Of a stretch of 64,000 bases of DNA, positions 16,765 through 23,678 are shown in pieces. The position numbers were made by a program, and so were the translations under genes. Numbering within the stretch: position 1 is the first letter of the stretch; the number at the start of each line of letters is the position of its first letter. The notes below the pieces were generated by a model. The model saw only the letters and a list, made by a program, of their open reading frames with translations, was not told the origin of the DNA and ran no database searches. This DNA comes from CAZLDI01 sp964558415 (GTDB taxonomy: Bacteria > Chloroflexota > Dehalococcoidia > SM23-28-2 > RBG-16-64-32), in contig CAZLDI010000009.1 of NCBI GenBank assembly GCA_964558415.1, positions 1-64,000 of the forward strand, read 5' to 3'.

Positions 16765-17658
16765 ATGGTATTCGCAGCTCTTGGCGCCACGGCCGCCTTC
16801 GTGGCAGTAACCTCGTTCTTCGCCTGGGCGGGCGGCCTGCGCGCCCCGTCCGCCGAGTCGCGGCTTCGAAGATTGTCCCCGGCGGGCCGCCCGGCTCCGC
16901 TGGACGCACCCTTCGCGGACCGCGTCATGTTGCCGGTGTTCGATGGTGTTGCCAGGTTCGGAATGGAACTGCTGCCCCATTCGTTCGTAGCGCGGATCCA
17001 GCGGCAGTTGGTCAGCGCCGGCCGCCCCATGTCAGTACAGGCGTTCTTCACGATAGTCCTGCTCTTTGGTGGTGTGGTCGCGGGCCTCGGGCTGTTCGTG
17101 GCGATTGGGGTCGGGGGCGCTGCAGGCGCACTCATCGAACTCGTGGCAATCGTAATGGGAGTCTTCCTGCCCTTTGTGTGGTTGCGTCGGCGGGTACGTG
17201 CGCGGCAGTTGACTATCTGGAAGAGCCTGGCGGACGCCTTCGATCTGGTCACGGTTTCGGTAGAAGCGGGGCTGGGTCTTGATGCAGCGTTACGTCACGT
17301 CTCGCAAAAGCTGCGGGGGCCGCTGGCGGATGAGATCCGCCAGATGCTGCGCGAAGTGGGCATGGGCCGGCCTCGGCGTGAGGCCTTAGAAGAGATGGCC
17401 ATTAGAGTAGACGTGAAGGAACTGGAAACGTTCGTGAACGCAATAATCCAGGCCGAACAGCTCGGTACCAGTCTGGGCAGGGTACTGCGTTCCCAGGCCG
17501 CCACGCTTCGCACGCGGCGGAGGCAACGCGCAGAGGAGACGTCTCGCAAGGCGCCGGTCAAGATGGTGTTCCCACTGGTGCTCTGTCTCATGCCCTCTTT
17601 CTTCATCGTGGTCATCGGTCCAATGTTCGTGCGATTGGTGGATTTCCTGAACGACTAG
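16765..17658 (+). CDS. tadC: Tad inner-membrane platform protein TadC
   Basis: 297 residues. N-terminal helix, a central helix pair (about 95-135), then a T2SSF domain (SLADAFDLVTVSVEAGLGLDAALRH) and a final helix (VLCLMPSFFIVVIGPMFV). The QAEQLGTSLGRVLRSQA segment is typical of TadC. Acts with TadB. It is followed at once by the J-like/FHA gene, the last of the run. Confidence 0.9.
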   Translation: MVFAALGATAAFVAVTSFFAWAGGLRAPSAESRLRRLSPAGRPAPLDAPFADRVMLPVFDGVARFGMELLPHSFVARIQRQLVSAGRPMSVQAFFTIVLLFGGVVAGLGLFVAIGVGGAAGALIELVAIVMGVFLPFVWLRRRVRARQLTIWKSLADAFDLVTVSVEAGLGLDAALRHVSQKLRGPLADEIRQMLREVGMGRPRREALEEMAIRVDVKELETFVNAIIQAEQLGTSLGRVLRSQAATLRTRRRQRAEETSRKAPVKMVFPLVLCLMPSFFIVVIGPMFVRLVDFLND

Positions 17659-17676
17659 TGAGGGGTGACGGACCGG

Positions 17677-18984
17677 ATGGCGAAGACTAAAGACAATACG
17701 GTTACTTTCTACGAGATCCTCCAGGTCCATCCAGCCGCGCCTCCGGACCTGATAACGGCGGCGTACTGGTCGCTGACCGGGCACGTGCAGTCTTCTCGCG
17801 CGGAGGACGGACTGGCGCAACGGGCGCTATATCACCTCACACGCTCGTACGAGACGCTGTCAAAGTCTGAGTCTCGCATGAACTACGATCTGGGCATCGG
17901 CCTGCGGTCACAGCCGGTGGCGCCCGGTCTCCCGCGCCGGAGCACGGCGTCCGGGCTGGCGAGACTGCTGCCGTTCCGGCGAGAGCCGGCGGCGGGGGAC
18001 GTGAGCGTCGACTACTACGAGATCATGCGGGTGGACCCGGGCGCCCATGCATCGGTTGTCCGGGAGGCGTACGGGGTCATCCGAAACGTGTATCTGAGGT
18101 TGGTCTCCCGGGGGCATGCCCGGCCGGAACTACTGGACTGGCTCGAGGAGGCGCGCGCCGTCCTGTCTGACCCAGCGCGCCGGGAGCAGTACGACACGAG
18201 GCGCGGAGGAAGCGATGCGCCAGCCGCTACCCCGGCGGTCAACGGGGCCAAGCACTCGGTGGTGGTGCGCGAGGCGCCGAGGGCGGCAGCGAGGCCGGAC
18301 GCCCCCGTCGCTGACGCCTCCGCGGCAGCACTGGCGCCGCCCGAGCTTGCCCGGCAGGACACGGTCCCCGCGATAACGAGCGAGGCGCCGGAAGCCCGGG
18401 GCGCGGAAGCCTCGCCGGTCCCTACGATCTCTTCCAAGATACAGGCCGCGCCGGAGACGCGGCAGACGCCGTTGAAGCCGGCGGAGAAGACCGGCGAAGG
18501 GATCGTGTCGGCGCTGGCGCAGAAGGCGACTCTGCGCCTGCGGCAGGCGCTCAACGTACAGCCGCCGGCGCCGGAGCTGGAGATTGACGTGGACGAAGAG
18601 GCTGTTCTTATAGACCGGCTCGCAACAGCGCCCAGGAACGCGCTGGCGCCGGGCGAAGAGAGTTCGGATGGGGCGCATGTGCTGGCGCGCCTGACGCTTG
18701 TCGATGGCCCGGGACTCGGGAGTTCGTTTGAGGTGGGCAGCGTGCCGTTCACGCTGGGCGGCGACGACGGCTGCGACGTGAGCCTGCCGGGCCTGGCGAG
18801 CCACCAGGCGCGGTTGCTGCACCGCAACGGGCAGTTCGTGCTATACAACCTTGCCGACGAACCGGCGACGCGCATCCACGGGGACGCCGTGGCCTGGGCG
18901 GTGCTGGAAGACGGGGACTCTGTTGAAGTGGGTCCCTACAAGCTGCGCTTCGAGTTCAGCAACCGCGACGACGACCCGGCCTAA
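17677..18984 (+). CDS. Double J-domain-like protein with C-terminal FHA domain
   Basis: 435 residues from the ATG at 17677 (AGGGG 11 nt upstream; the GTG at 17665 lacks room for a ribosome binding site). Two J-like modules are visible: TFYEILQVHPAAPPDLITAAYW (about 10-31) ending in SESRMNYD, and DYYEIMRVDPGAHASVVREAY (about 110-130) ending in DPARREQYD. Neither has the HPD tripeptide needed to stimulate DnaK. A long Ala/Pro-rich linker leads to an FHA-like domain (about 330-430) whose phosphopeptide-binding loop is also unusual (ASHQARLL). No membrane segment. Probably a cytoplasmic scaffold of the Tad machine. Confidence 0.75.
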   Translation: MAKTKDNTVTFYEILQVHPAAPPDLITAAYWSLTGHVQSSRAEDGLAQRALYHLTRSYETLSKSESRMNYDLGIGLRSQPVAPGLPRRSTASGLARLLPFRREPAAGDVSVDYYEIMRVDPGAHASVVREAYGVIRNVYLRLVSRGHARPELLDWLEEARAVLSDPARREQYDTRRGGSDAPAATPAVNGAKHSVVVREAPRAAARPDAPVADASAAALAPPELARQDTVPAITSEAPEARGAEASPVPTISSKIQAAPETRQTPLKPAEKTGEGIVSALAQKATLRLRQALNVQPPAPELEIDVDEEAVLIDRLATAPRNALAPGEESSDGAHVLARLTLVDGPGLGSSFEVGSVPFTLGGDDGCDVSLPGLASHQARLLHRNGQFVLYNLADEPATRIHGDAVAWAVLEDGDSVEVGPYKLRFEFSNRDDDPA

Positions 18985-19343
18985 GCGGAACGCAGCTCCA
19001 GCGCATCACCCGGCTCCAATCCGGCGCTTGACGCCGTCCCGGCCGGCAGTTCGAGCGCGCTATGGGCGCCCTTGCCACCGAGCGCCGCTCGCCAAGGCTT
19101 GATGCCATTGACGACTTTGACAACCCGGTGCTCTCGGTCGATAAACACGACGTCCAGGGGAAAGCGCATGAAGAACATGTGGATCGAGGAGCAGGGGGTG
19201 ATCAGGAGACCGCGTCCCTCCGGCAGCGAGCGGCGGCCCATCAGCCCCCAGAACCGAGACCAGATGCCGCCGGCGACGTGCACCTGGGTGGCGACGACGA
19301 CGCCGTTCTTCTGATTGACGGTCTCAAGGACCCGCTGAGCCAT
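18981..19343 (-). CDS. DUF192 family protein
   Basis: 120 residues from the ATG at 19343, preceded by a G-run acting as ribosome binding site; an upstream ATG at 19361 adds six unlikely residues. The family core is visible: GRRSLPEGRGLLITPCSSIHMFFMRFPLDVVFID, ending LELPAGTASSAGLEPGDALEL. DUF192 proteins are small beta-barrels found in bacteria and archaea with no established function. Its stop overlaps the stop of the convergent J-like/FHA gene. Confidence 0.85.
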   Translation of the reverse strand: MAQRVLETVNQKNGVVVATQVHVAGGIWSRFWGLMGRRSLPEGRGLLITPCSSIHMFFMRFPLDVVFIDREHRVVKVVNGIKPWRAALGGKGAHSALELPAGTASSAGLEPGDALELRSA

Positions 19344-19403
19344 ACCCCCCGATTGTAGCAAGGGGAGCAGGCGCGGGCACCCGGCGCAGGGATGGGCGTT
19401 GTC

Positions 19404-19409
19404 TATAAT
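19404..19409 (+). promoter_or_regulatory. -10 element of tRNA-Arg
   Basis: TATAAT lies 11 bp before the tRNA 5' end. No matching -35 is seen at the usual distance. Confidence 0.55.
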
Positions 19410-19420
19410 GGAATCGGCGC

Positions 19421-19496
19421 GCCCCCGTAGCTCAAAGGACAGAGCATCTGCCTTCTAAGCAGAGGGTTGCAGGTTCGAGTCCTGCCGGGGGCGCCA
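19421..19496 (+). tRNA. tRNA-Arg(UCU), CCA encoded
   Basis: A complete 76-nt cloverleaf: acceptor GCCCCCG/CGGGGGC, D-arm GCTC/GAGC, anticodon stem TCTGC/GCAGA with loop CTTCTAA (anticodon TCT), T-arm GCAGG/CCTGC, discriminator G and encoded CCA. The last 45 nt before the terminal A recur with one mismatch at 21870-21914, which makes this tRNA a likely integration site. Confidence 0.95.
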
Positions 19497-19675
19497 GAAT
19501 CACTCTTCCCGACCCCAATTCTGGCCTCCTCCAGATACGAACTCGGGCCTTTCAGGCCCTTCGGGCGGCCTCCCTCAACCGCATGCCTCAGTGAGACTAC
19601 GGCGATCGAAGGTTCGTCCAGTCTTGGCCACCAATCGGAAGGGGCAAGTGGGAACAGCGTGGTGCCAACTGAGCC
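19497..19675. other. Intergenic, after tRNA-Arg
   Basis: No gene seen. A small hairpin (GGGCCT/AGGCCC, 19545-19559, 3-nt loop) could end the tRNA transcript. The octamer AGATACGA at 19533-19540 is shared with sequence next to the other tRNA elements of this region (25167, 26305) and, with one change, 21916. Confidence 0.4.
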
Positions 19676-20884
19676 TCAAGATCCCGAGAATGTGGCTAAG
19701 AGAACTTCTGTTAACGTTTGCGTTTGAAGCGCGCACTTCAATGTCTCTGTGGTTGCGAAGGTGCCGCGCTCGTAGAATTTGTTACCCGGTGACCCACCAC
19801 CACAGACGCCGAAATAATTGCAGGACTGACTGCACATCGCGATACCGCGATCTATCTCGCGTTGCATCGCGATGGCCTTCTCGCTGACGAGGAGCTCGTC
19901 TATTGACTCCACGTCCCGAATTCTGCCGAGCGCGAAACGATCAAGTCCGGAGGCTGTACCCGAGGCAAGTTCTGGGGACCAAGAATAGACTATGCCATCA
20001 CGGGTCATCGTTAGGATCGCACCCAGTCTCTGTTCCGCAAGAACGGGGACGTGGCTGTCGCATTCGCGACGCTGTTGGATCAGCCCCGCGAGACTGTCGA
20101 ACTCACGGATCCCCAAGCGCCAGCCGTGACGCTTGTTGAGTTGGGCAATCCTTCCCATGAAGGTCGCGTATAGTGCCCTCGCGCCGGTGATGTCGCCGGC
20201 GTCGCGCATGAGAGATGAATTGAGATGAGGTCCCTCGATCTCCTCGACGTTGAATGCGATGTGGCGCATATCATTTTCCATAAAGAAGTGAAACATCTCG
20301 TCTGGATGACTGATATTTGCCGTGGAGAGGACGCACAAGACGTTAATACCAATATTATTCGCCCTGAGCAGTTCTATGCCCCGCATAACGTGCTCGAACG
20401 AGCCGCCTCCACCGCGCGTCTTACGGTTCTCGTCGTGAAACTCGGCAGGTCCGTCGAGTGAAACCCCTATCGAAAGCGCCCTCGCCCGGAAGAGATCGCA
20501 CCACTTCTCCGTGATGAGCGTGCCATTGGTCTGAATCGAATGGCGGACGCGCCAACGATCCCCGACGAGGCGTTCGGTGAGATCCAGCGCCTGCTCAAAG
20601 TAGTCTATCCCGGCTGCCAACGGTTCCCCGGCATGCCAGAGAATATTCAGATGCTCTTGCTTCTGAGTCAGGTTGGATCGTCGTACCGCGCGGAGGAGTC
20701 TTTCCAGAAGCGGCATCGGCAGACGCCGCGCATTTAGGCGGTCGGGAACGTAACAATACCCGCAGTCTAGATTGCACAATGCGGTGGGCTGGATTACGAG
20801 GAGTTCCAGTCCCAGACCGTCAGCTTTCGGCGGGTTATGCGATGTTGCTGAAGCTGTTGTCGAACTCGTTGTCGAATGCAGCAT
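19676..20884 (-). CDS. Radical SAM/SPASM peptide maturase, GrrM-like (cyclophane-forming)
   Basis: 402 residues from the ATG at 20884, which has GGGGAG 7 nt upstream; the longer frame to 20950 would cover most of the precursor gene. The radical SAM motif CNLDCGYC (Cys37, 41, 44) binds the SAM-cleaving 4Fe-4S cluster. The C-terminal SPASM region CSQSCNYFGVCGGGSPGNKFYERGTF...TETLKC binds auxiliary clusters. The GGGSPGNK/ERGTFATTET pattern resembles GrrM/OscB maturases, which join an aromatic ring to the beta-carbon of a residue two positions later. The gene starts inside the precursor gene, whose last 15 codons offer three FxN substrates. It is less GC-rich than its neighbours, suggesting transfer. 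Confidence 0.88.
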   Translation of the reverse strand: MLHSTTSSTTASATSHNPPKADGLGLELLVIQPTALCNLDCGYCYVPDRLNARRLPMPLLERLLRAVRRSNLTQKQEHLNILWHAGEPLAAGIDYFEQALDLTERLVGDRWRVRHSIQTNGTLITEKWCDLFRARALSIGVSLDGPAEFHDENRKTRGGGGSFEHVMRGIELLRANNIGINVLCVLSTANISHPDEMFHFFMENDMRHIAFNVEEIEGPHLNSSLMRDAGDITGARALYATFMGRIAQLNKRHGWRLGIREFDSLAGLIQQRRECDSHVPVLAEQRLGAILTMTRDGIVYSWSPELASGTASGLDRFALGRIRDVESIDELLVSEKAIAMQREIDRGIAMCSQSCNYFGVCGGGSPGNKFYERGTFATTETLKCALQTQTLTEVLLATFSGS

Positions 20885-21017
20885 TTGCTCGCTCCCCGCC
20901 GTGAAGCATCTGGAGGTCGGCGTGTGAAAGCTTCGTGAGCCTTTCGTCAAGGGCTTTGTGGTCGGTGGACGGCGGCATCTGATCGATATTCTTGGTCTGC
21001 GTGCTCGGCTTGTTCAT
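20835..21017 (-). CDS. RiPP precursor peptide with three FxN core motifs
   Basis: 60 residues, ATG at 21017 with AGAGGAGG about 9 nt upstream. A hydrophilic leader (1-41) has the LSHADLQMLHGG pattern common in RiPP leaders, with Gly40-Gly41 as a possible cleavage point. The tail NAAFDNEFDNSFSNIA places Phe48-Asp-Asn50, Phe52-Asp-Asn54 and Phe56-Ser-Asn58 in a strict 4-residue period. Radical SAM cyclophane (triceptide) enzymes crosslink Phe/Tyr/Trp to a residue two positions on, so each FxN is a plausible ring. The start overlaps the upstream stop (TAATG) and the core overlaps the maturase gene. Product activity is unknown. Confidence 0.85.
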   Translation of the reverse strand: MNKPSTQTKNIDQMPPSTDHKALDERLTKLSHADLQMLHGGERANAAFDNEFDNSFSNIA

Positions 21018-21403
21018 TACGAAGAACCTCCTCTTTTCCCTTCGGCCACTACTTTTCGACTATGCGAGTCCGATGGGCATGACCATGTCCTCTCGGCGTC
21101 CCAAGGAGGTGTTGTCGCCGTGGGCGGGCCAATCGTCGCCGAGATCTGTTGTGCATTCTCGCAACACCACCGGGATTCGCTGGCCTCAAGGGGAGTGAAT
21201 TCGCAGTCCCCTGTGGGTCTGACGATGAGGGCGTAGGAGTCGGTCGGATCAAACCCGCAAGCCCGCACGTACTGATCAAACAGGTAGCCTCTGACTCCCC
21301 CGCTTGCCTTCCTGATGTCGACTTCTGTCAGGCCGAACCGGGCCATATACGGGATGAGGCACCACTCGTTGGGGGTGAACAGGTGTCGATGAGATCCTTC
21401 CAC
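21017..21403 (-). CDS. Unknown 128-aa protein, first gene of the RiPP operon
   Basis: 128 residues from the GTG at 21403, chosen because GGAGGGAG (21408-21415) precedes it and a good promoter (21444-21472) lies just upstream; the open frame to 21694 would cross that promoter. I do not recognise the family. It is soluble, has seven Cys including a CC pair, and an N-terminal half that reads as folded protein (FTPNEWCLIPYMARFGL, GYLFDQYVRACGFDP). The C-terminal third is polar and low in structure. Its stop shares a base with the precursor ATG, so it is translationally coupled and likely acts on the peptide (recognition, protease or immunity). Confidence 0.68.
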   Translation of the reverse strand: MEGSHRHLFTPNEWCLIPYMARFGLTEVDIRKASGGVRGYLFDQYVRACGFDPTDSYALIVRPTGDCEFTPLEASESRWCCENAQQISATIGPPTATTPPWDAERTWSCPSDSHSRKVVAEGKRGGSS

Positions 21404-21443
21404 GCATCTCCCTCCGTCTTGCCATGCTCGATTGGTGAGCTGA

Positions 21444-21472
21444 CTATACAGGGCGGGGTGAGGCCCGTCAAC
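21444..21472 (-). promoter_or_regulatory. Promoter of the RiPP operon
   Basis: On the minus strand TTGACG (21472-21467) and TATAGT (21449-21444) have a 17-bp spacer. Transcription would start near 21437, about 34 nt before the GTG of the first gene. Confidence 0.68.
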
Positions 21473-21869
21473 AGCGCATTGCGAAGCGGAGTTGTAGCCT
21501 TGCTCCTTGGCCAAATCCACATCTGTGTCCAAACTTCGTGGTAATTGATAAGCTACATACGATACTGGGTCGCGTGGTTTGCGAACAATTCGTCGGCGTG
21601 CAACCGACGCATCGCGGTCACCCCAGCGAACGGTCGGCCGCTTCGTCGTCAGTTGCGTCAAGATCTCCAGGGTGGAGGCACACACAACGTCCACTCCGAA
21701 GCCGCGCGGAGACGCGTCTAGCTGCTGTATACTAGCGCCGACCGACGCGATCCTGCAGCTTTTAGGCAGCTGCTCTAGCCTGTGGCTTTGTTGAGCAGCT
21801 GCCTGCTATCATGAGCACGTCGTAAGCACACACGAATCGCCCTGATTTCGGTTCGAAAACGACCTGATT
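21473..21869. other. Intergenic, upstream of the RiPP operon
   Basis: No convincing gene on either strand. It holds the inverted repeat at 21765-21803 and, close to the tRNA fragment, sequence shared with the left flank of the second tRNA fragment. Confidence 0.4.
21765..21803. repeat. 10-bp perfect inverted repeat
   Basis: GGCAGCTGCT (21765-21774) and AGCAGCTGCC (21794-21803) are exact reverse complements separated by 19 bp. It lies between the RiPP operon and the tRNA fragment. It could be a terminator or a protein-binding site. Confidence 0.55.
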
Positions 21870-21914
21870 CCTTCTAAGCAGAGGGTTGCAGGTTCGAATC
21901 CTGCCGGGGGCGCC
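21870..21914 (+). repeat. 45-nt copy of tRNA-Arg 3' half (att-like direct repeat)
   Basis: Matches 19451-19495 except for one base (G to A in the T-loop). It contains half of the anticodon arm, the T-arm and the acceptor 3' strand, but no 5' half, so it cannot be a tRNA. With the intact gene it flanks the RiPP operon as a direct repeat, as left by tRNA-site integration. Confidence 0.88.
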
Positions 21915-22011
21915 CAGATACGGCGGTTGGGAGCACGTCAACCCAAGTCGTCTGGCCCCAGCGCCGAGTGTGCGATAACCGGTGCCCGACAGCTGAATCA
22001 TGAGGTGAACA

Positions 22012-22131
22012 ATGGCTTACTTCCTGGCGAAGACGGATCCGGAGACGTACTCGATCGATGACCTGAAGCGCGACGGTACGACCGAATGGGACGACGTGCG
22101 GAATCCCACCGCCGTGAACTTCATCAAGACT
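22012..22131 (+). pseudogene. Truncated 5' copy of the EVE-domain gene
   Basis: The first 40 codons match the intact EVE gene at 26450 with only a handful of base differences, then identity stops abruptly after FIKT. The 45 bp before the start are also shared, including the GAGGTGA ribosome binding site. This copy starts with ATG, the intact one with GTG. The frame continues into unrelated sequence to 22266, so no functional product is expected. Confidence 0.88.
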
Positions 22132-22204
22132 TCATCGCTGGCTCGTACCGTTGACTCAATCTACCGAATCCAGAGAGAGGAACGAGCATGCCGTACACAC
22201 TACC

Positions 22205-22329
22205 GTGGTGCTAGTTGTCGCCGCAGTGATGCTGGCCTGCGGGGGCGGTTCCAGCTCCGATTCTAACGGAGGCTCGCCGCAGGCACCATCGTCCTCATCG
22301 TCGCGACGGTCCTGACGGAATTGGACTGA
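22205..22329 (+). pseudogene. Frameshifted remnant of a lipoprotein/membrane-tail gene
   Basis: From 22205 one frame reads a lipoprotein-like signal (VVLVVAAVMLACGGGSSS) with no in-frame start; an ATG at 22188 with AGAGAGG before it is off by one frame. From 22279 another frame reads a hydrophobic tail, AGTIVLIVATVLTELD and stop. A closely similar tail and stop occur at 25022-25072. Best read as decayed coding DNA. Confidence 0.5.
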
Positions 22330-22433
22330 TGCCAGCCTGCAGTTTGAGGGCCAGCGACGGCCGGTGTTCGAATACGGAGACCAGGCGGGCCAGCTTTGTG
22401 TCACAGCGTCCGAAACCGCAGTCAGGGGCCCTT

Positions 22434-23177
22434 TCAGTCAGCCTGCAGGATCTCCAGGTAGACCGCTTGTGTCTGGGGTGAAGGATCTACGCCAAGTTCT
22501 TCTGCCATGACCTGTCGGCACCGCTCGTACACGCGCAGCGCTTCGCCCCTGTTGCCCATCGCATCGAACGCGCGCATCAGGCGCTGATAGCCCGTCTCCC
22601 TAAACGGCTCGAGCGATACTGCGTCTGAGGCGAACTGGGCGGCCAGGTTCGGTTCATTGTTGACGAGGCTGATCTGGGACAGACAGTCGAGAGCCCGTAT
22701 GTGACAGGTATGCAAGTCACGGCGCTGTGCCTCTATCCAGTCTGCGCTGTCTGCCGGCAAGAAGGGGCGCCGGCTAATAGCGGCGGCTACGCAGGCCGGT
22801 CCCCACGCCGCTTTATCCGCTCCCGCTCGGATGAGGCCTTCTCCTTCGTCGATGGCGGCCCGTGCCTCTTCGATATCGACCCACGCGTCTCCGGCCAGGA
22901 GCAGTTGATAGGCGCCAGAAACTGATGGGATGGATGGCCTCTCGTCTCCCAGCGGAGCCAGGAGCGACCTGAGCTTGCTCACGATCGAGCTGAGAGCCGC
23001 CTCCCAGCTTGCCACAGGTTTGTTCCACACAGCCTCTGCAAGCTCCGCGAACGGGACGGGGCGCAGCCGGTGGCAGACGAGATATGCGAACGTTCGACGT
23101 CCCTGTCGCGCCGGAAATTCACGCTCCTCAACCACTCTTTGCGGCGATTCTGCGCAGAGCCGACCCGTCAGGTACAC
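22434..23177 (-). CDS. BTAD-domain transcriptional regulator (SARP-like)
   Basis: 247 residues from the GTG at 23177, where the family N-terminus (VYLTGRLCAE) begins; GGAGG lies 11 nt upstream. An open frame to 23270 adds residues with no ribosome binding site. A winged-helix, trans_reg_C-like part (about 1-95: RQGRRTFAYLVCHRLRPVPFAELAEAVW) is followed by a BTAD helical repeat domain (about 105-245: LEPFRETGYQRLMRAFDAMGNRGEALRVYERCRQVMAEELGVDPSPQTQ). No ATPase domain. SARP-type regulators often control secondary metabolism, but this gene is separated from the RiPP operon by the tRNA fragment. Confidence 0.87.
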   Translation of the reverse strand: MYLTGRLCAESPQRVVEEREFPARQGRRTFAYLVCHRLRPVPFAELAEAVWNKPVASWEAALSSIVSKLRSLLAPLGDERPSIPSVSGAYQLLLAGDAWVDIEEARAAIDEGEGLIRAGADKAAWGPACVAAAISRRPFLPADSADWIEAQRRDLHTCHIRALDCLSQISLVNNEPNLAAQFASDAVSLEPFRETGYQRLMRAFDAMGNRGEALRVYERCRQVMAEELGVDPSPQTQAVYLEILQAD

Positions 23178-23253
23178 TCGAAGAGGTACCTCCAAACTTC
23201 CTCCAAGAAAATAGTTGCGGGTGCTTCTTACCATCGTAGGCAGGAGGAATGCC

Positions 23254-23403
23254 ATGAACAAGGTCATCACTTGTCCGTGCGGCTACGTTGTTCGCGCTGA
23301 GAGCGTGGACTCCTTGATCGCACGCGCACAAGAGCACGCGACGCAGGCGCACGGGCTTGAACTCACGCGTGACCAGGCCGCGTCCATGGTGCAACGAGTA
23401 TAG
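23254..23403 (+). CDS. DUF1059 small protein
   Basis: 49 residues from the ATG at 23254 with AGGAGG at 23242-23247. The family pattern is CxCGYxVRAESVDxLIxxAxEHATxAHG. The paired Cys and His residues suggest a small metal site. Function unknown. A paralog follows after 45 bp. Confidence 0.85.
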   Translation: MNKVITCPCGYVVRAESVDSLIARAQEHATQAHGLELTRDQAASMVQRV

Positions 23404-23448
23404 GGTGGCCGCCCCCTCCGGCGGTCGCCCGTAGATTGGAGGTTTCCG

Positions 23449-23625
23449 ATGTCCAAGCTCCTGCGCTGTGGGGATCTATTCCCCGGCTGCGCGGCCGAGG
23501 TTCGCGCCGACAGCGATGATGAGGTGCTTCGGCAGGCCGCCGAGCACGCCCGCGCCGCCCACGGTGTCGAGCGAGTCGATGACGTGACTGCGGCGAAGGT
23601 AAAGGCGGCGATCCGCCAGGCCTAA
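23449..23625 (+). CDS. DUF1059 small protein (second copy)
   Basis: 58 residues, ATG at 23449 with GGAGG at 23438-23442. Reads CGDLFPGCAAEVRADSDDEVLRQAAEHARAAHGVE, the same fold as the preceding gene with a CGxxxPGC variant of the Cys pair. The two are probably a tandem duplication in one transcript ended by the hairpin that follows. Confidence 0.83.
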   Translation: MSKLLRCGDLFPGCAAEVRADSDDEVLRQAAEHARAAHGVERVDDVTAAKVKAAIRQA

Positions 23626-23630
23626 ATCCC

Positions 23631-23664
23631 AGGGCGGGGCGGCACGCTGGCGCCGCCCCGCCCT
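23631..23664 (+). terminator. 13-bp hairpin terminator
   Basis: Arms 23631-23643 and 23652-23664 pair perfectly (AGGGCGGGGCGGC and its complement) around an 8-nt loop. There is no T-run, so termination may need Rho or be partial. Confidence 0.65.
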
Positions 23665-23678
23665 GAAGCCTCTCCCCG

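Noticed and set aside
21404..21694. Longer version of the 128-aa RiPP-operon protein
   Set aside because: The extension runs across a good promoter and has no ribosome binding site; the GTG at 21403 does.
21762..22001. Minus-strand frame reading GRIRTCNPLLRR
   Set aside because: This string is the antisense of a tRNA 3' half, a well-known false gene; here it is the antisense of the 21870 fragment.
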